From: Atherix ibis
Taxonomy: Eukaryota > Arthropoda > Insecta > Diptera > Athericidae
Length of the DNA stretch: 64,000 bases
Direction of reading: 5' to 3'
NCBI GenBank assembly: GCA_958298945.1
Contig: OY282606.1
Span: 26,261,740 to 26,325,739, forward strand
Positions 11,226 through 24,001 of this stretch are shown here, one piece after another. Below the pieces are notes generated by a model that saw only the letters and a list, made by a program, of their open reading frames with translations, ran no database searches and was not told the origin of the DNA. Position 1 is the stretch's first letter; each line of letters opens with the position of its first letter. The translations under genes were made by a program, and so were the position numbers.

Positions 11226-13500
11226 GTAGCTATCGAACAAGGCTGAGCCGTCTTAGGAGTAACTAACGTACAAGCTGTTCAAAGAACAATCCACAGCGTT
11301 GCCAAATTGCTCCCAGTTCAAAAATCCTTTTACTTTTCTGCCACACCTCATACCCTGGAAATATTCGCAAATATTGTAGGAATCTGACTTCTTCCACAAA
11401 CTTTTAGTCCACAAATAACATCAAAGTCGTGGTATGCATCCGCCTTTCAATTAACTTCCATTTTCATATTTTCTAGATTATTTTTATAGTAAATTAAAAA
11501 AAATTATATATACAAAATTAAATTAATACGAAAAAATAACCACATTTCTCTAAAAATACTATTACGAAGACGAAGAAAACTTTCAAGGTGAATATTTTTG
11601 ACCATAATTTATGAAATTCATCTATTTTCACATTTATTTTATTCATATAACATTTAGCATAAAATATAATTGACTTTTTAGTGAAAGCTAAACCAAAAAA
11701 AAAAAAAAACTAATTTTAATTTCTCTACTTTAAAACTATGTGTATGCGAAGAAAGGAAATTTTTTTATAGTGTAGCTTGACTTAATCTAATCTGTAAAAT
11801 ATTAGTTGTTGGCAAATGTGCAACTATAACATAAAAACACTAACTAACTATTGTGGTTATCAACTTTCTGATTTAGTAGTACACCTGGGCTCGTAAAATA
11901 TGAATTGAAAGCTATTCTTATTAAAATTTAGTACATTTTCCTACATATTTTAATCACCTTTGTTCATATGGTATGATATGTGACCATAGTTGTAGGGAAA
12001 ACGCATTTGTAACTAAAGAAAACTTTATAAAAAATAAATAAAATTGTGCACCAAGAAATGATAAAGTTTATGAGAAAATTTATCTTTTTTTTTAAATATT
12101 TTTTCACGCTTTCAGAAAAAAAAAGTTTAATTGAAATGGGAAAAAATTCAGATCAACTCGTATTATTTACGAGAGAAGAAATATTGCCTATGATAATAAG
12201 GGAAGGTTTGATAATCGTTTGTCTTATGGTGTCTAATATCAGACCATTCGTTTGCCCTTGACATATACCAAAATATTTCACAATTTGCCTACTTCAGATT
12301 TGAGTGGGGATATTTATTATATACAGTATCTATGATTGGAGCAGCTCCCCCATAAGATAATATATTTTTATCAATATCTACACTAACTCAGTATGGCTAT
12401 TTGAATATTTTCTTTTCTAGGCTGTTTCTTAATATCCAATCTTTGAGAGATAAGCATAACAATAAATTAGCCAAAAAATACTATTTAAGATGACCTTTCT
12501 TCGAATATATTTTTATTAAAATTAAAGATATGCCAAAAAAATAATAGCAATTTCGTAAAATTTCTTTTTTATATTTATGAGCTAATTTTCTGATAATCTC
12601 GAGTTTGTGATGAATGATTGTGAATTTGTTTTTATATATTTCACCTTGAATGGAGGAAAAAAGCTCCGCGCTCCTTATTTTCATATTTTTTTTTCATTCA
12701 CAATTTTATATGTGAATTTTTTCTGATTTTTTTGATTTTACAAAAGTTTACTTAAATGGTAAGTTTTTCCTATTTTTCTAAAAATTTCTATTTAATATGA
12801 AGTTTTTAGAATAATTAAAGAAATTCTATTCTGTCAAATAAATATTTAAAAAGCCCGCGTAAAAGTAATCAATTTGACAGCTACTAACAAAATCGAATGT
12901 TTCTTTGCAAAGTTGGTACTAACATTTCTAATTGTCACGTTGCGGCGCGATCTGTCAACTATTTTGTGAACAGCTGTTGGGTTTGTTAGTCGATGTCAAA
13001 AGTGCTCTACGATTTTGAATATGGAAAAAAGAATTTGTTTGAAATTTTTCAATTACGGATGCTAAAATCTGTAACGAGCCAAAATCACAAATAAGCAAAT
13101 CGAAATTAGTCTCGGAATTTCTATTTTGGTTGGAGGGGTAGGGGGAAGGGGGTCCTTGGTCAGTAGTTAACTTTAAAAAAAAAACAACAATATTATCTGA
13201 GGGCTTGCGGGAAAGTGCTTACCGGAAAAGACCAGATTTTTATATTTTCCACCACAAATGCACCGTTCCAAATAGCAGTTATAGTACATGAATTTTTGAC
13301 GAACAACTTCAATCGAATGTTATTTATCAAGTACCGCATTCACCTGATGTGGCTTGATGCACCTTTTTGCTGTCCACCAAGCGTAAATTCCTCTTTTCTA
13401 AAAATATATTTCGAGTCTATTGAACTCATAAAGGAGAATTCGCAAAAGCATCTAAAGCCAATAGCAGAAAGATCCTATAAAAAGTGTTTTGAATCTTTCT
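11226..13500. other. AT-rich stretch, mostly unrecognised
   Basis: No gene identified. At about 12840-13200 there is a less AT-rich patch with TTTGACAG and TGTCAA motifs, and ATGGAAAAAAGAATTTG at 13020 decodes to MEKRICLKFF. That resembles the start of a mariner transposase, so a 5' mariner relic is possible but unproven. An open frame at 13215-13547 has no recognisable motif and runs into the next element. Confidence 0.45.
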
Positions 13501-13510
13501 GGATATTTCA

Positions 13511-14779
13511 CATGGGCTATAAGCTTAAATCCGCTGTTTGGTCATAGATGGCGTGAGTGAGCGTATTAAGCTACCACAGGCACTTCATACTTTTTTTTAT
13601 GAGTTTGACATCTTTCAACATTAATTGTCAGCAATTTCGTACAAAAACATACATTTTTCCATTAGTAATCATGTCTAGTTTTGTGCCAGAAAAAGAGCAT
13701 ATGCGGAAAGCTCTGCTTTTCTGGTTCAATTTGAATAAATCGGCTTCCGAATCCCATCGAATGCTTATGAAGGCCTATGGTGATAGTGCTTTATCGGAAA
13801 CAACGTTCCGAGATTGGTTGCATCGGTTCAAAGACGGCAATTTTGACTTGTGGGACAAAAAGCGTGAAAATCGGCCTAGGACGGTTGAGGACCATCAATT
13901 AGAGGCTTTTTTTGGCCGAAGACGATACCCAATCGCAATAAATGCTCGCAGAACAATTGGGTGTTACTCAACCAGCCATTTCCATGCGTCTGCGTGTCAT
14001 GGAGAAGATTGAAAAGATCGGAAATTTGGTGCCGTATGAATTGAACGATAGGCAGATGGAGCGACCCTGAAACACATGCGAAATCTTGCACGCCAGACAA
14101 AAAAGAAAGGCGTTCCTGCATCGGCTTGTGACAGGCGTTGGAAAGTGGATATATTTCGAGAATCCTAAACGCAAGAAATCGTGGGTTGATCCCGGCCAAC
14201 CATCAACATCTTCCCCAAGACCAAATCGCTTCGGATGGAAGACGATGCTGTCTGTTTGGTGGGATCAGCAGGGTATCGTCTACTATGAGATGTTGAAACC
14301 TGGTGTAACTGTCAATGCTCACCGCTACCACCAACAACTGATCAGATTGCACCGTGCTCTACGGAAAAAAAGGACGGATTATCAACAAAGACATGACAAG
14401 CTGATTTTCCTCCACGACAATGCGACATCGCACACGTCAGAAATGGTCCGAAATTACTTGGAGACACTCAACTGGGAGTAGCTACACCCCCCCCCCCCCC
14501 ACCCCCCGCCTATTCAGCAGACCTGCCGCCTTTCGACTACCACCTGTTTTCGTCGGTGGGCCACGCGCTCGCAGACGTCCGAAAATGGCTTGATGAGCGG
14601 TTTGCCTCGAAAGAGAAGGAATTTTTTTGGCGTGGTATCCACAAATTGCCCGACAGATGGGAAAAATGTGTAGCTAGCAAAGGCAAGTACTTTGAATAAA
14701 TTTGTTTTTGCTTTCTATGAAAAAAAAAACATGTGTTTTTTTGACTAAAAACATGGCGGATTTAAGCTTATACACTTGG
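13511..14779 (+). mobile_element. Fam-2 Mos1-like mariner, near full length
   Basis: About 1.27 kb, close to the length of Mos1. The 5' end (13511-13540) reads CTATAAGCTTAAATCCGCTG and the 3' end (about 14754-14779) is its inverted partner, GGCGGATTTAAGCTTATACA then CTTGG. The canonical terminus, taken from the copy at 20205, is CCAGGTGTATAAGCTTAAAT. A TA follows the right end; the left TA has mutated. It holds one almost complete but inactivated transposase gene. Confidence 0.9.
13671..14699 (+). pseudogene. Mos1-like mariner transposase pseudogene
   Basis: Nearly the whole mauritiana-subfamily transposase, starting MSSFVPEKEHMRKALLFWF at 13671 and ending GKYFE at 14699. The N-terminal helix-turn-helix (SASESHRMLMKAYGD, FRDWLHRFKDGNF) and the WVDPGQPSTSSPRPNRFG linker are recognisable. 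The second catalytic Asp (FLHDNATSH) and third (PPFDYHLF) remain. The first is lost: the family's TGDEKW reads TGVGKW here. Other lesions are a frameshift near 13905-13920, an in-frame TGA in ERP*NTCEIL near 14068 that the copy at 20376 shares, and a run of 14 C residues at 14487-14500 that destroys the segment before the third Asp. Dead gene. Confidence 0.9.
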
Positions 14780-14784
14780 TATAT

Positions 14785-16190
14785 TTTTGTGTTCTCCTTT
14801 ATGAGTCCGGATACTTTTTTGCCATAACGAGTTTTTTAGGTTTTTAATTGTAACACATTTATTAAATTACTATGCAGTGAGCTTAAGTTTAAATCGAACT
14901 AGTGACATAACAAGTGTGCCCTTTCGTCATTCTAAAAAGGCCGAAAGAAGAATCCATAAATCAATATTTACAGTACTAAGTACACTACAACCAAATTGGA
15001 GCAAAACTAACACATTTCTGTACAAATTACATACAAAATTGATAGATTGTTTCGAATCGAACAAAAATAGAAATTACTAAAAAGTAAATCTTTGCCAATC
15101 ATCATCTTGGGAATTATTTCGTCTATTTATTATATCTAATTAAGATGGATTGATAAATATCTCCTAAGATTGGAATTGAATCTTGCTAAATAATCCTTAT
15201 AAATACATCTCATAGTAAGTTATTTTAGTTAATTAAATTAGGATTTTTCTTTTTTTTTTTATCAATAATGATTTTGTGATGATAGAAAATAAATTTCAAT
15301 CGACATTAAATACGAACAGAATTTAATCTTATCTAAAAAATTTTTAAAGAGTAAATCTTTTGTATTAAAACAAATGATTTTAGTATCAATTTAAAGATAT
15401 TTTCTACAGTATCCATTCGTTAAGTAAAGAAGACACAATTTAAATATTCTTAAAGTAGCATACACTGTGTTTGTCTGTTTTCTATCCATGCTTGGTAGAG
15501 AGATTGTTTATTTAAAGAACTAACCGATTTTGTGTTGGCGATAGAACAGTTCCAAGGGCCGAGAATCAACTGGAGTACTTCCATTAAAATGCTTACGCGA
15601 TTAGATAGTGTCGGTCGTGTTTCAGTTCCATCATGTTGCTTGTCAGGTAAATGTATGAGGTAAACAACCTGAAGTACGTTTGACCCTAGACCGACCGCCG
15701 ACTGTGTGGGCTGAACACGAACACCTCTAATTTCTTTATCTCGAAACAATGCTTGTTTTGTGATTCTTTAGTCTACTCAGCTCAGGTGAAATATGAGATC
15801 TGTCCAGATGCGAAAGATTCTACTACTCTACAAATCCTTTTCATCCATTCTTGTTGTGTACATTTTTTTTTCATCCCATTCGCCTGAATTGTTTCAATTA
15901 TTCAATTTCTAAAAAGACGATTACGACTGATAGTGAAGGGGTAGTCGTTCTGGTAGTTGTACTAGTCGTAAAATGCAGACAAGAGAACAATCTGTAATTG
16001 TACTTTAAACAAATATTATCTATTAATGTTGTCTATTATTTTAATGTTGTTGTTTTTTTTCCAATTTGATAACATTAATTTTATTATATTCTGTTTGTGG
16101 GAACATAATTTTGTACAAGAGGTGTAATTCGATTTCTGTTTCTGGAAGTTAAGTTAAATAAAAAACACTTTAAATTCATGAATCTTGTCA
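14785..16190. other. AT-rich stretch with a GC-richer island
   Basis: Mostly AT-rich. The exception is about 15470-15790, which is clearly less AT-rich and is open on the minus strand for 99 codons (15749-15450, starting MFRDKEIRGVRVQPTQSAVG). I recognise no domain. On the plus strand the same interval contains TTTCAG and CAGGTAAATG words. It could be a host exon or a regulatory element; the evidence does not decide. Confidence 0.4.
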
Positions 16191-16194
16191 TTAT

Positions 16195-17405
16195 GGTATA
16201 AATTTTGAACATCATTCAAATTGTGGCAATTAGACTTTTTGTAGGACTTAATCGTTAAAAAACGACATTTTACATAGATTTATGAGAAAATGTCTAATGG
16301 TGTCAAATTGCACGATCTTGAGGCCAATTGACATTACCAAATTTCGAAATTACGTGCAATGAAGTCAAAAATTTATTGTGCTATGTGGCTTGTGGTGCCG
16401 TCTTCCTATAACCGCATGTCGTCCAATTTGCAACCTTCTAATTTACGCTAAAAAATATTAGGTATCATACAGCCATAGCGCTCAGAATCGACTATAACGC
16501 ACTCTCCTTCTTCATTTTCAAAGAAATACGGACCAATGACATCTTCATACCAAAGTTCACATCAAACATTCCTGTACAGTTAGTTGTAGGTTTTAAGAGC
16601 CGCATATTTGGTAGTTTTTGTAATTAACTTACCAAAGAGAGTCAAATAAGCCTCATCGCTGAAGAAAATGATGTTCGAAAAATTATCATCCAAAGCCTCT
16701 GGTTCCATCACTTGATCGGTATATCTTTTGTGCATTGCATAATCGGTGTTTAGTTATGCGGTTCATAATGAAAAATGGCAAACTTTGAACTAACCAAACG
16801 TCATCTTGGTTGGCATTAATATTTGACAGCTGCCAAATGACAGATCTGCATTTTTCGACTGACGTAATAGATAACTCTGGGATCTTTTCGTGCAATGAAG
16901 CCAAAATTTGTTGTGCAGTGTGGCTTGTGGTGCCGTCTTCCTATAACCATATGTCGTCCAATTTGCAACTTTCAAATTAACGCTAAAAAATATTAGGTAT
17001 CATAGGGCTCAGAATCGACGATAACGCACTCTCCTTTTTCATTTTCAAAAAAATACGGATCAATGAAACCTTTAGACCACAGTGCACATTAGATATTCCT
17101 TTACAGTTAGTGGTAGGTTTTAAGAGCCCCATATTTGGTAATTTTGGTAATTAACTTAACCAAAGAGAGTTAAAGAGCGTCATCGCTGAAGAAAATGTTG
17201 TTCGAAAAATTATCATCCAAAGCCTCCGGTTCCATCATACGATCGGTGTATCTTCTGTGCATTGCATGATCGGTGTTTAGTTATGCGGTCCATAATATAA
17301 AATGGCAAACGGTGAACTAAACAAACGCCATCTTGGTTGGCATTAATGTTTAACAGCTGCCAAATGACAGTGTAACCGACTGACGTAATGGATAACTTTT
17401 GATTT
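16195..17405 (-). mobile_element. Fam-1 mariner-like remnant with tandem duplication
   Basis: Minus-strand Fam-1 copy. Reading from 17405 down, there is a degraded terminus, TTTGGCAGCTGTTAAAC, the transposase segment HRSCNAQKIHRSYDGT, and then DDNFSN followed by FFSDEA (plus-strand 16645-16690). That is the best-preserved first catalytic Asp of the family. ENEEGECVIVDSERYGCMI follows. About 530 bp of the element occur twice. This copy is the best reference in the window for what lies at the minisatellite insertion point of the 753-2630 copy. Confidence 0.75.
16353..17405. repeat. Tandem duplication inside a Fam-1 copy (2 x about 530 bp)
   Basis: Unit 1 starts at 16353 (CGTGCAATGAAGTC) and unit 2 at 16889 (CGTGCAATGAAGCC). 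Both contain GTGGCTTGTGGTGCCGTCTT, then GCTGAAGAAAATG, then the gap-free AAAAATTATCATCCAAAGCC, and finish in the 5' terminus region. Divergence is scattered substitutions, so the duplication is not recent. Confidence 0.85.
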
Positions 17406-20202
17406 TTGTTTATAAAAAGCGAGTGTCTGTGAAATATCCTCATAAGAAAATATTTTTTTTTTTTTGAAGAAGAAGAATTTATTCTAAAAAGCCATTTTTA
17501 AAGAATTTAATATTATATTTAGCTTACACAGTTTTTATTGGAAAAATTTTGGTAAAAAAATTCAGAATTGTTTGAGTAAGTTTTTATTTTCAGCAAACTT
17601 ATCGATTGATAACGAGAACTGGCCAAGTAATAAGATCTGAAAAAAAAAACAAAATTGTCTGCAAATATATTTAAATGATAAATGACGCATCTGTCAACAT
17701 TTCGATCTAAATACTTTCACGTATTATTATTATCATGTAAGCGTACTTGTTCGATGATTATTGACGCACTTATGACAAAATACGATGTGGCATTTTCTTT
17801 AAGAACATTCGTTTCCCAGATGGTCCATTTTTTTTCTTCAGACAAAATTATAATTAACATTTCATAGAGTAAAATTAATATTTATTTTTCTCCAAATGAC
17901 ACTTATTCGATATTATATTTACTCGTATTTGGAGGGTAATATTTCTAAAAATAAAAATCCATTTCAGAGAAATTAATTTCATCAAAAATGTCAAAATGGT
18001 ACATCTCGTTTTCAAATTTTATTCCCCAAAATTCTGTATCAACTCGATTACAACAACAACAACAACAAAATACATTCAACCTGGATTATGAATCATAATA
18101 AATTATTTACTACTAAAAATATTGATTATTTTTAAGTATTATAATTTTACGCAAGCAAAAAGCAATTTTTTAAGATTAATTTTAACTTAAGCTTAATTGA
18201 GCTTTTTATTCACATTTTAACTGCATTTATACGTATAATATTGGCACAATGATCAAATAAATTCAATTTTACGTCAATTTTATTTCATAATTTAACCAGT
18301 CAGAAATTTATCTTAAACGAAATATTTTTTTTAATAGAATATTATTTGTTTTTCAAGATAAATTATAGATTTTCTACGATTATTTATTTATGAAACTTGT
18401 AAGGTTCAGATATCTTTGATGAACGATAGATATGATATTGTGGAATAAAATTTTATTAGCATCAAAAACAGATAAGATAACCAAATTTTATTGGAAAAAA
18501 AAAACTAATAGAATCGAAGAAGCTGGCCCATAATTCAAGACACGAATTCACAGTTTAGATAGGTGAGGCTGAAAAAGTGACAGTCGCAAACATTTCTGAC
18601 CTAATTTTTTGAGTTTATTAACTGCAGCCAAGAACCGACAACTGAAAAAAAATACCCTCTCAACATTTGTACAAGTACAAGTGCCTTCTGTTGGCTAATA
18701 ACATTTGTGATACTAAATATAAACTGCACCAGAATTTTGGTACCAGAAAAATATTAAAATGAAAAACAAAGCATATAAAATGAATAAATAATTTCAAGTA
18801 AATAAACTATGTCCATTCATATGTTTTTATTATAGAACAAGTGAAAAGATGAATATATCTACAGGTTGCCCATAATCTCTAGACTAGGTACATACAAGTA
18901 TGTACATGCATTAGGATAAATTACACAAGCCAAAACAACATCACTTGAATAATATTAAATGTAGTACAACAAATATTTACATTATAATCTCAAATAAATT
19001 ATTTATGGTTTAATAAAACAAAATAAAATAACAAAATTTTATTTTGACTATTATTCACCTAACCTTTCCCTCCCAAAAAAAAGGTGAAAACATATTCTTT
19101 TGATCGTTAATTCTGCGTAACCAACATTATTTTCTCTTAAGTACTAGATTTTTATAATTTATTTTGATAAATTTTCCCAAAAGAAACTATTTTAATTAAT
19201 GATGGATACCAAACCCAAGTTATATAAGCTGTGAAGATCATCAACTTTTTTCGTGCCAGAATTGGAAGTCTTTCAACTTAGATAAAAAAAAATCTAACAA
19301 ATTTTTGTATAAAATATTTTAAATAACTTCAAAAATAAATGCACAACATTGTTTAGTACTTAAAATGTTATTTTTTTATATAGATTTTTTTTTACTTTCA
19401 AATTCTTTTTTAAAAAAAATTAAATAAAATGAAAATTTTCTATCTTATGTTATAGTGAAATTTAAATAAACTTTTAGTGTCAATGTTTAATTTTAATTAA
19501 ATTATTAATAAAATTATAAAATCTGCATTATTTTCGTAAAAAAAAGACTAAACTTTGGTAAATTTTTACACAAATAACGAATGCATGGAATTATGTTGAT
19601 CCTATCAACATCCAGCATAGTCGGATTCTTAAAAAAATGTTGCTCAACAAATTTTTTTTTCTATCAACATTATGTGATATGATTTTTTTTTGATAATAAG
19701 GATTTTTTACGAAAATATTTGTAATATAAAACCAAGCTAATTACGAAAGTTTATTTACAGCTGAAAATTTATTTTGCGATAGAAAATTTTACCAATACCA
19801 AAAAAAATTCAACATATTTTTCAACTCAATTATTTGACCCCATTTTTATTTTGGGAATTATTTTGAAAATGACACAAAAATTGCAAGACAAAATTTTTAT
19901 GAAGAAAATTTGTTTATTTTTGGTTTTTCCAACTATTGAACTTTAGGGTTTCGAATTTCATTAAAGGGTTGCTAACTACACACTGTTTTGATTATGTGTA
20001 ACTATTCAGTGTTGATATTCTTGGGAGGAAAAAAAATACAAATTTGGTGAAAAATTTTTAGTTTTTTTTTTCAGAATATTTGGTACTCTAACAATTTATG
20101 GTAGTATAAGAATTTTTAGTATTTTTCAATATAAATGTGAATTTTTGGAAATATGAGAATTTTTTGTAGTAAAAAATTTTTTAGTCGTATAAGAATTTTT
20201 TT
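17406..20202. other. Long AT-rich noncoding stretch
   Basis: No gene, RNA or recognisable mobile element. It contains an (ACA)n microsatellite at about 18050-18070, and repeated TAGTATAAGAATTTTT-like words around 20090-20200 that also occur just right of the next mariner. Confidence 0.5.
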
Positions 20203-20204
20203 TA

Positions 20205-21114
20205 CCAGGTGTATAAGCTTAAATCCGCTGTTTGGTCATAGATGGCGTGAATGATCGTATTAAGCTACCATGCGAACGTCATCCTTTTTTTTTATAAGTT
20301 TGACATCTGTCAATATTAATCAATGCATATTATCAGCAATTTCGGACAAAAACATACATTTTTCCATTGGTAATCATGTCTAGTTTTGTGCTAGAATGTG
20401 CGGGAAGGTCTGCTTTTCTCCTTCAATGTGAAGAAATCTGGTGCCGAATCGCATCGAATGCTTATGGAGGTGACAGTGCTTTATCGGAAACAACGTGCCG
20501 AGATTGGTTTCATCGGTTCAAAGACAGCAATTTTGACTTGTGGGACAAGAAGCGTGAAAATCGGCCTAGGAAGGTTGAGGACCATCAATTGCAGGCTCTT
20601 TTGGACAAAGACGATACCTAATCGCAAAAAATGCTCACGGAGCAATTGGGTGTTACTCAACCAGCCATTTCCATACGTCTGCGTACCATGGGGAAGATTG
20701 AAAAGATCGGAAAATGGGTGCCGCATGAATTGAACGATAGGCAGATGGAGCGACCCTGAAACACATGCAAAATCTTGCTCGCCAGACAAAAAAAAAGTCG
20801 TTCCTGCATCGGATTCTGACGCGATGAAAAGTGAATACATTTCGAGAATCCTAAACGTAAGAAATCGTGGGTTGATCCCGGCCAACCATCAACATCTTCC
20901 CCAAGACCAACTCGCTTCGGAGTGGCTTGATAAGTGGTTTGCCTCGAAAGAGAAGGAATGTTTTTGGCTTGCTATCCACAAATTACCCGAGAGATGGAAA
21001 AAAATGTATAGCTAGCGAGGGCAAATACTTTGAATAAATTTGTTTTTGCTTTCTATAAAAAAAAACATTTGTTTTTTTGACTAAAAAACAGTGGATTTAA
21101 GCTTATACACCTGG
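20205..21114 (+). mobile_element. Fam-2 Mos1-like mariner, internally deleted
   Basis: A 910-bp deletion derivative with intact ends. The left end is CCAGGTGTATAAGCTTAAAT (20205) and the right end is its inverted form, ATTTAAGCTTATACACCTGG (ending 21114), with TA at 20203-20204 and 21115-21116. Relative to the copy at 13511 it lacks about 360 bp between CCAACTCGCTTCGG and TGGCTTGATAAG; the short word TGG is shared at both break ends in the longer copy. The clean ends and TA duplication point to relatively late movement. Confidence 0.92.
20376..21037 (+). pseudogene. Mos1-like transposase pseudogene, central catalytic region deleted
   Basis: Starts MSSFVLE at 20376 and keeps the helix-turn-helix region (AESHRMLME, CRDWFHRFKDSNFDLWD). 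It frameshifts soon after the start and again near 20620, and carries the same ERP*NTC in-frame TGA (near 20756) as the 13671 copy. The first catalytic Asp region is frameshifted (CTGACGCGATGAAAAG lacks two bases compared with the family). The second and third Asp are within the 360-bp deletion. The C-terminus ASKEKECFWLAIHKLPERW is present, ending at the TAA at 21035-21037. Confidence 0.88.
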
Positions 21115-21116
21115 TA

Positions 21117-23505
21117 GTATAAGAATATTTGGTAATTAGACTACTCCATTAACCTGCAGGCATTTTTCTACCAAACAATAATTCTCCCATTAATTCCTCA
21201 TTCCCAAAAAAATAATCACCAATCCATAACTGATGATTCATAGTATATAATAATTAATAAAGTTCAAAAGTCAAATATTATTACCTAAGCATTTGAAGAA
21301 AAAGAATGGCAGGAAACGAAAATTTCCCAGGATATATTCTGATTTTTTAAATATAGAAATTTCCGATCTTTAAAGCTAAATTCAATATAAATAAATAAAT
21401 TGGCCGTCTTATTTTCGTTAAACTGAATTTTGATTTACTTTTTAATCTTTAATCAACGCCACGATAAAATAAACCAGTTAGTTGGATAAATTCCTTAAGC
21501 ATGAGTGTTGCGCACCTTTTGAAACAGGAATGGTACGTATTGGAATGTGATCTACCACGAATAGCGGGTGATACTCTATAAACGTGAGTATAGCAACGTG
21601 AGAATATTTACAAAACGAGGACATTTCTATTAAAAACAATTGTTGAATAATAACCAAAATAAAAAACAAAAAAAAAATAAGGTACTTTTCTCTGTGCACG
21701 TAGAATGAAATAGTAGAAAAATGCAAAACAGATAAATTGTCACCAAACCAACAGTATTTGTTCATGTTTCGTTTGTTTTTATCTAAATTGGATCCGTTGG
21801 CCGATTAAATCTGTTGTCGAGTGTGCTCGTACGCGTATGTGCCAATCTTTTGAGTATCGAACAAATGTCACCGAATTGCACAATACCGTCTATGAGAAAT
21901 GAACCAATTCCAGTCCGAACGCATAGTACATTCCTTCGTTCTTTACATAACTTTCTGTTTATGAGAAACATTTTATTATATGACGGATGTTGACAGTGGT
22001 GATATTTGCAATCAGCTGCAATATTGACGATTACGTGTACTCGTAAAATCCAGCCCGTCAGTAATCAATTTCAACGATTTCAATTCATGTTCTCCGTCAA
22101 CAAACGCATATTTTTCAACAAAATTCCATAGCACTTGAAGTGGTGTCGGGAACTTTTTATTTTCATCAATTTCAGTCAATGTTTTACGTTATTGTACAAG
22201 AAAAACCAATTCAATCTCACCTTTTATCATCACCTAAACAAATGAGATAAAATTAACAAAAAAAAAAAAACATCTTCAATTTTTCGAGTGCATCAACGAA
22301 TACGTAATTTTTTTTTTGCTTTCAAACATGAAAACCAATTTATCCAATTTTAAATTTTCAGGTAAATAAATCACATGTAAAAAATTGCATTTGGAATATA
22401 AAATAAAGTAGCGGCTGTAATCATAATTAAGTGGTTTAAATTCAGTAAATCAGATCCGAAACGAAAATCAACAGAAAACTTGTAAAAAGTGAAATTTGTC
22501 TGTGTTGATCGTTGGAAGTTTTATTGTTGACGCACATTTCAGTTGAATGCCTTTGGCAGATAATTTACTCCTAATCTTTGATGGATTTATTACATATTCT
22601 ACACCCACCTATGGGTATTATGGTTAAATTAAATTAGCAAAAAATTTATTTTGAAGATAATTTAGAGTATTTTAATTAAAATTAAAAATATTCACCATTA
22701 AATGTGAAATTAAATCCCATTTGGGATTTGGTCGCTCAAAATAGTCTGTCTTTAGCGGCATTTTAATTTTTCCAATTTAATCCAGAAATTATTTTTGAGA
22801 TAATAAAGAAAAGTTATTACATTTTTTTTAAGGAGTTTGTATAAGAATTTAATCCTTAGGGAAAAAAAGAAAAAAAAAGAAAGCCGCTTCGATAGTAGAA
22901 ATATTGCCGAAAATTTATCCTGTATGGCGTTTGGGATTTACCAATTTGGCCGCAATTTGTTTTTTTTATGTAAATTTCCCCCCTTTTTTTTTGGTGGAAT
23001 ATAAAATTTCACTTTTTCATAAATCTGCCAGTTGCAGGTGATTCATAAATGGTTGATATTTTTTTTTTGCCAAACTATTGCTTCAAACATAATGTTTGGT
23101 TTTGTTTCTGACATTGATGCATGATTCAGAAATTCTTTTGGTATAATTTAATGTTCAAGTTTGTATAAAGTTAAATGTAAATAATTTTACTTGTATCAAA
23201 TTATTTATTATATTATAATGTTAGAAGGATTAATAAATATCGTTCTATAGTAGAAAAATATATTTTTAAGAAAAAAATTCGAATAGAAAATTTATAGTAC
23301 GTCCGAATTGATTAAGAATTTTTGAAATAATTTATAATCAGTATAAAATAATATTCATTGAAGAGTTTAAAAGCTTTTCATCAACATTAAAATGCTGTTA
23401 ATAGATTTTTATGATTTATATGTAAAATATTTTAGTTGAATTTTTTAATTTTTGAAAAGAAATTTTATATCATCCGCAAATATTAAAATTTCGGAGTTCT
23501 TAATT
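21117..23505. other. AT-rich stretch with a GC-richer segment
   Basis: No gene recognised. About 21480-22160 is less AT-rich, with words such as GTACTCGTAAAATCCAGCCCGTCAG and open frames of 95 and 62 codons on the minus strand that have no motif. It may be a conserved regulatory segment or a worn mobile element. The rest is AT-rich with A/T homopolymers. Confidence 0.4.
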
Positions 23506-23509
23506 ACTT

Positions 23510-23920
23510 TAACAAATGTCATCAATGGCAAGAATAAAAAGTAATGGGCCAAGATGGTAACCCTGCGGAACACCAGTAAGTGATTGAAAATCGCTTGATA
23601 AACACCTGCGAAAAGGCACATTATAGGTCCTATCAGATTAAGTATGATCTAAAGCAATCAAGAAGAATTGGAGGAAATTACATTTTCTTTAATTTAAACA
23701 AAATAATCGAGTGAGAAATAAAGCATAGTCGACGGATAACCATTATTACGATAATCGTTATTCATAGAATAGGACAGGTTTTTTAATTCATTAAAATACG
23801 TGGTAAAATCGGAATAGGAAGTAAGGTTCTTAAAACGCAAATATGCCTTCCATAATCGATTTTTCTTCCTTCTAAGATGGCGGTAGTTCCTTATTTTATG
23901 CACAATCAAATTTTCTGTTC
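23510..23920 (-). pseudogene. Jockey-like non-LTR retrotransposon fragment
   Basis: Minus-strand remnant of a non-LTR reverse transcriptase polyprotein. The open piece 23909-23694 has the arginine/lysine-rich linker between endonuclease and reverse transcriptase (RHLRRKKNRLWKAYLRF, then YFNELKNLSYSMNNDYR). Further along the strand, at about 23580-23515, is SLTGVPQGYHLGPLLFILAI, the family's SGVPQGSHLGPLLF motif with Ser changed to Tyr. The intervening fingers/palm region is missing, so this is an internally deleted copy. Confidence 0.75.
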
Positions 23921-24001
23921 ATGCATAAAATGGAATTTATTGATGAAATTATTTAAAAGATATAAAGAATGTCCAGTAAAACTCATATAACAGCAACGCC
24001 T

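Noticed and set aside
13020..13080. A further mariner start (MEKRICLKFF)
   Set aside because: Only ten residues resemble a transposase N-terminus and the following sequence does not continue it in any frame; mentioned but not called.
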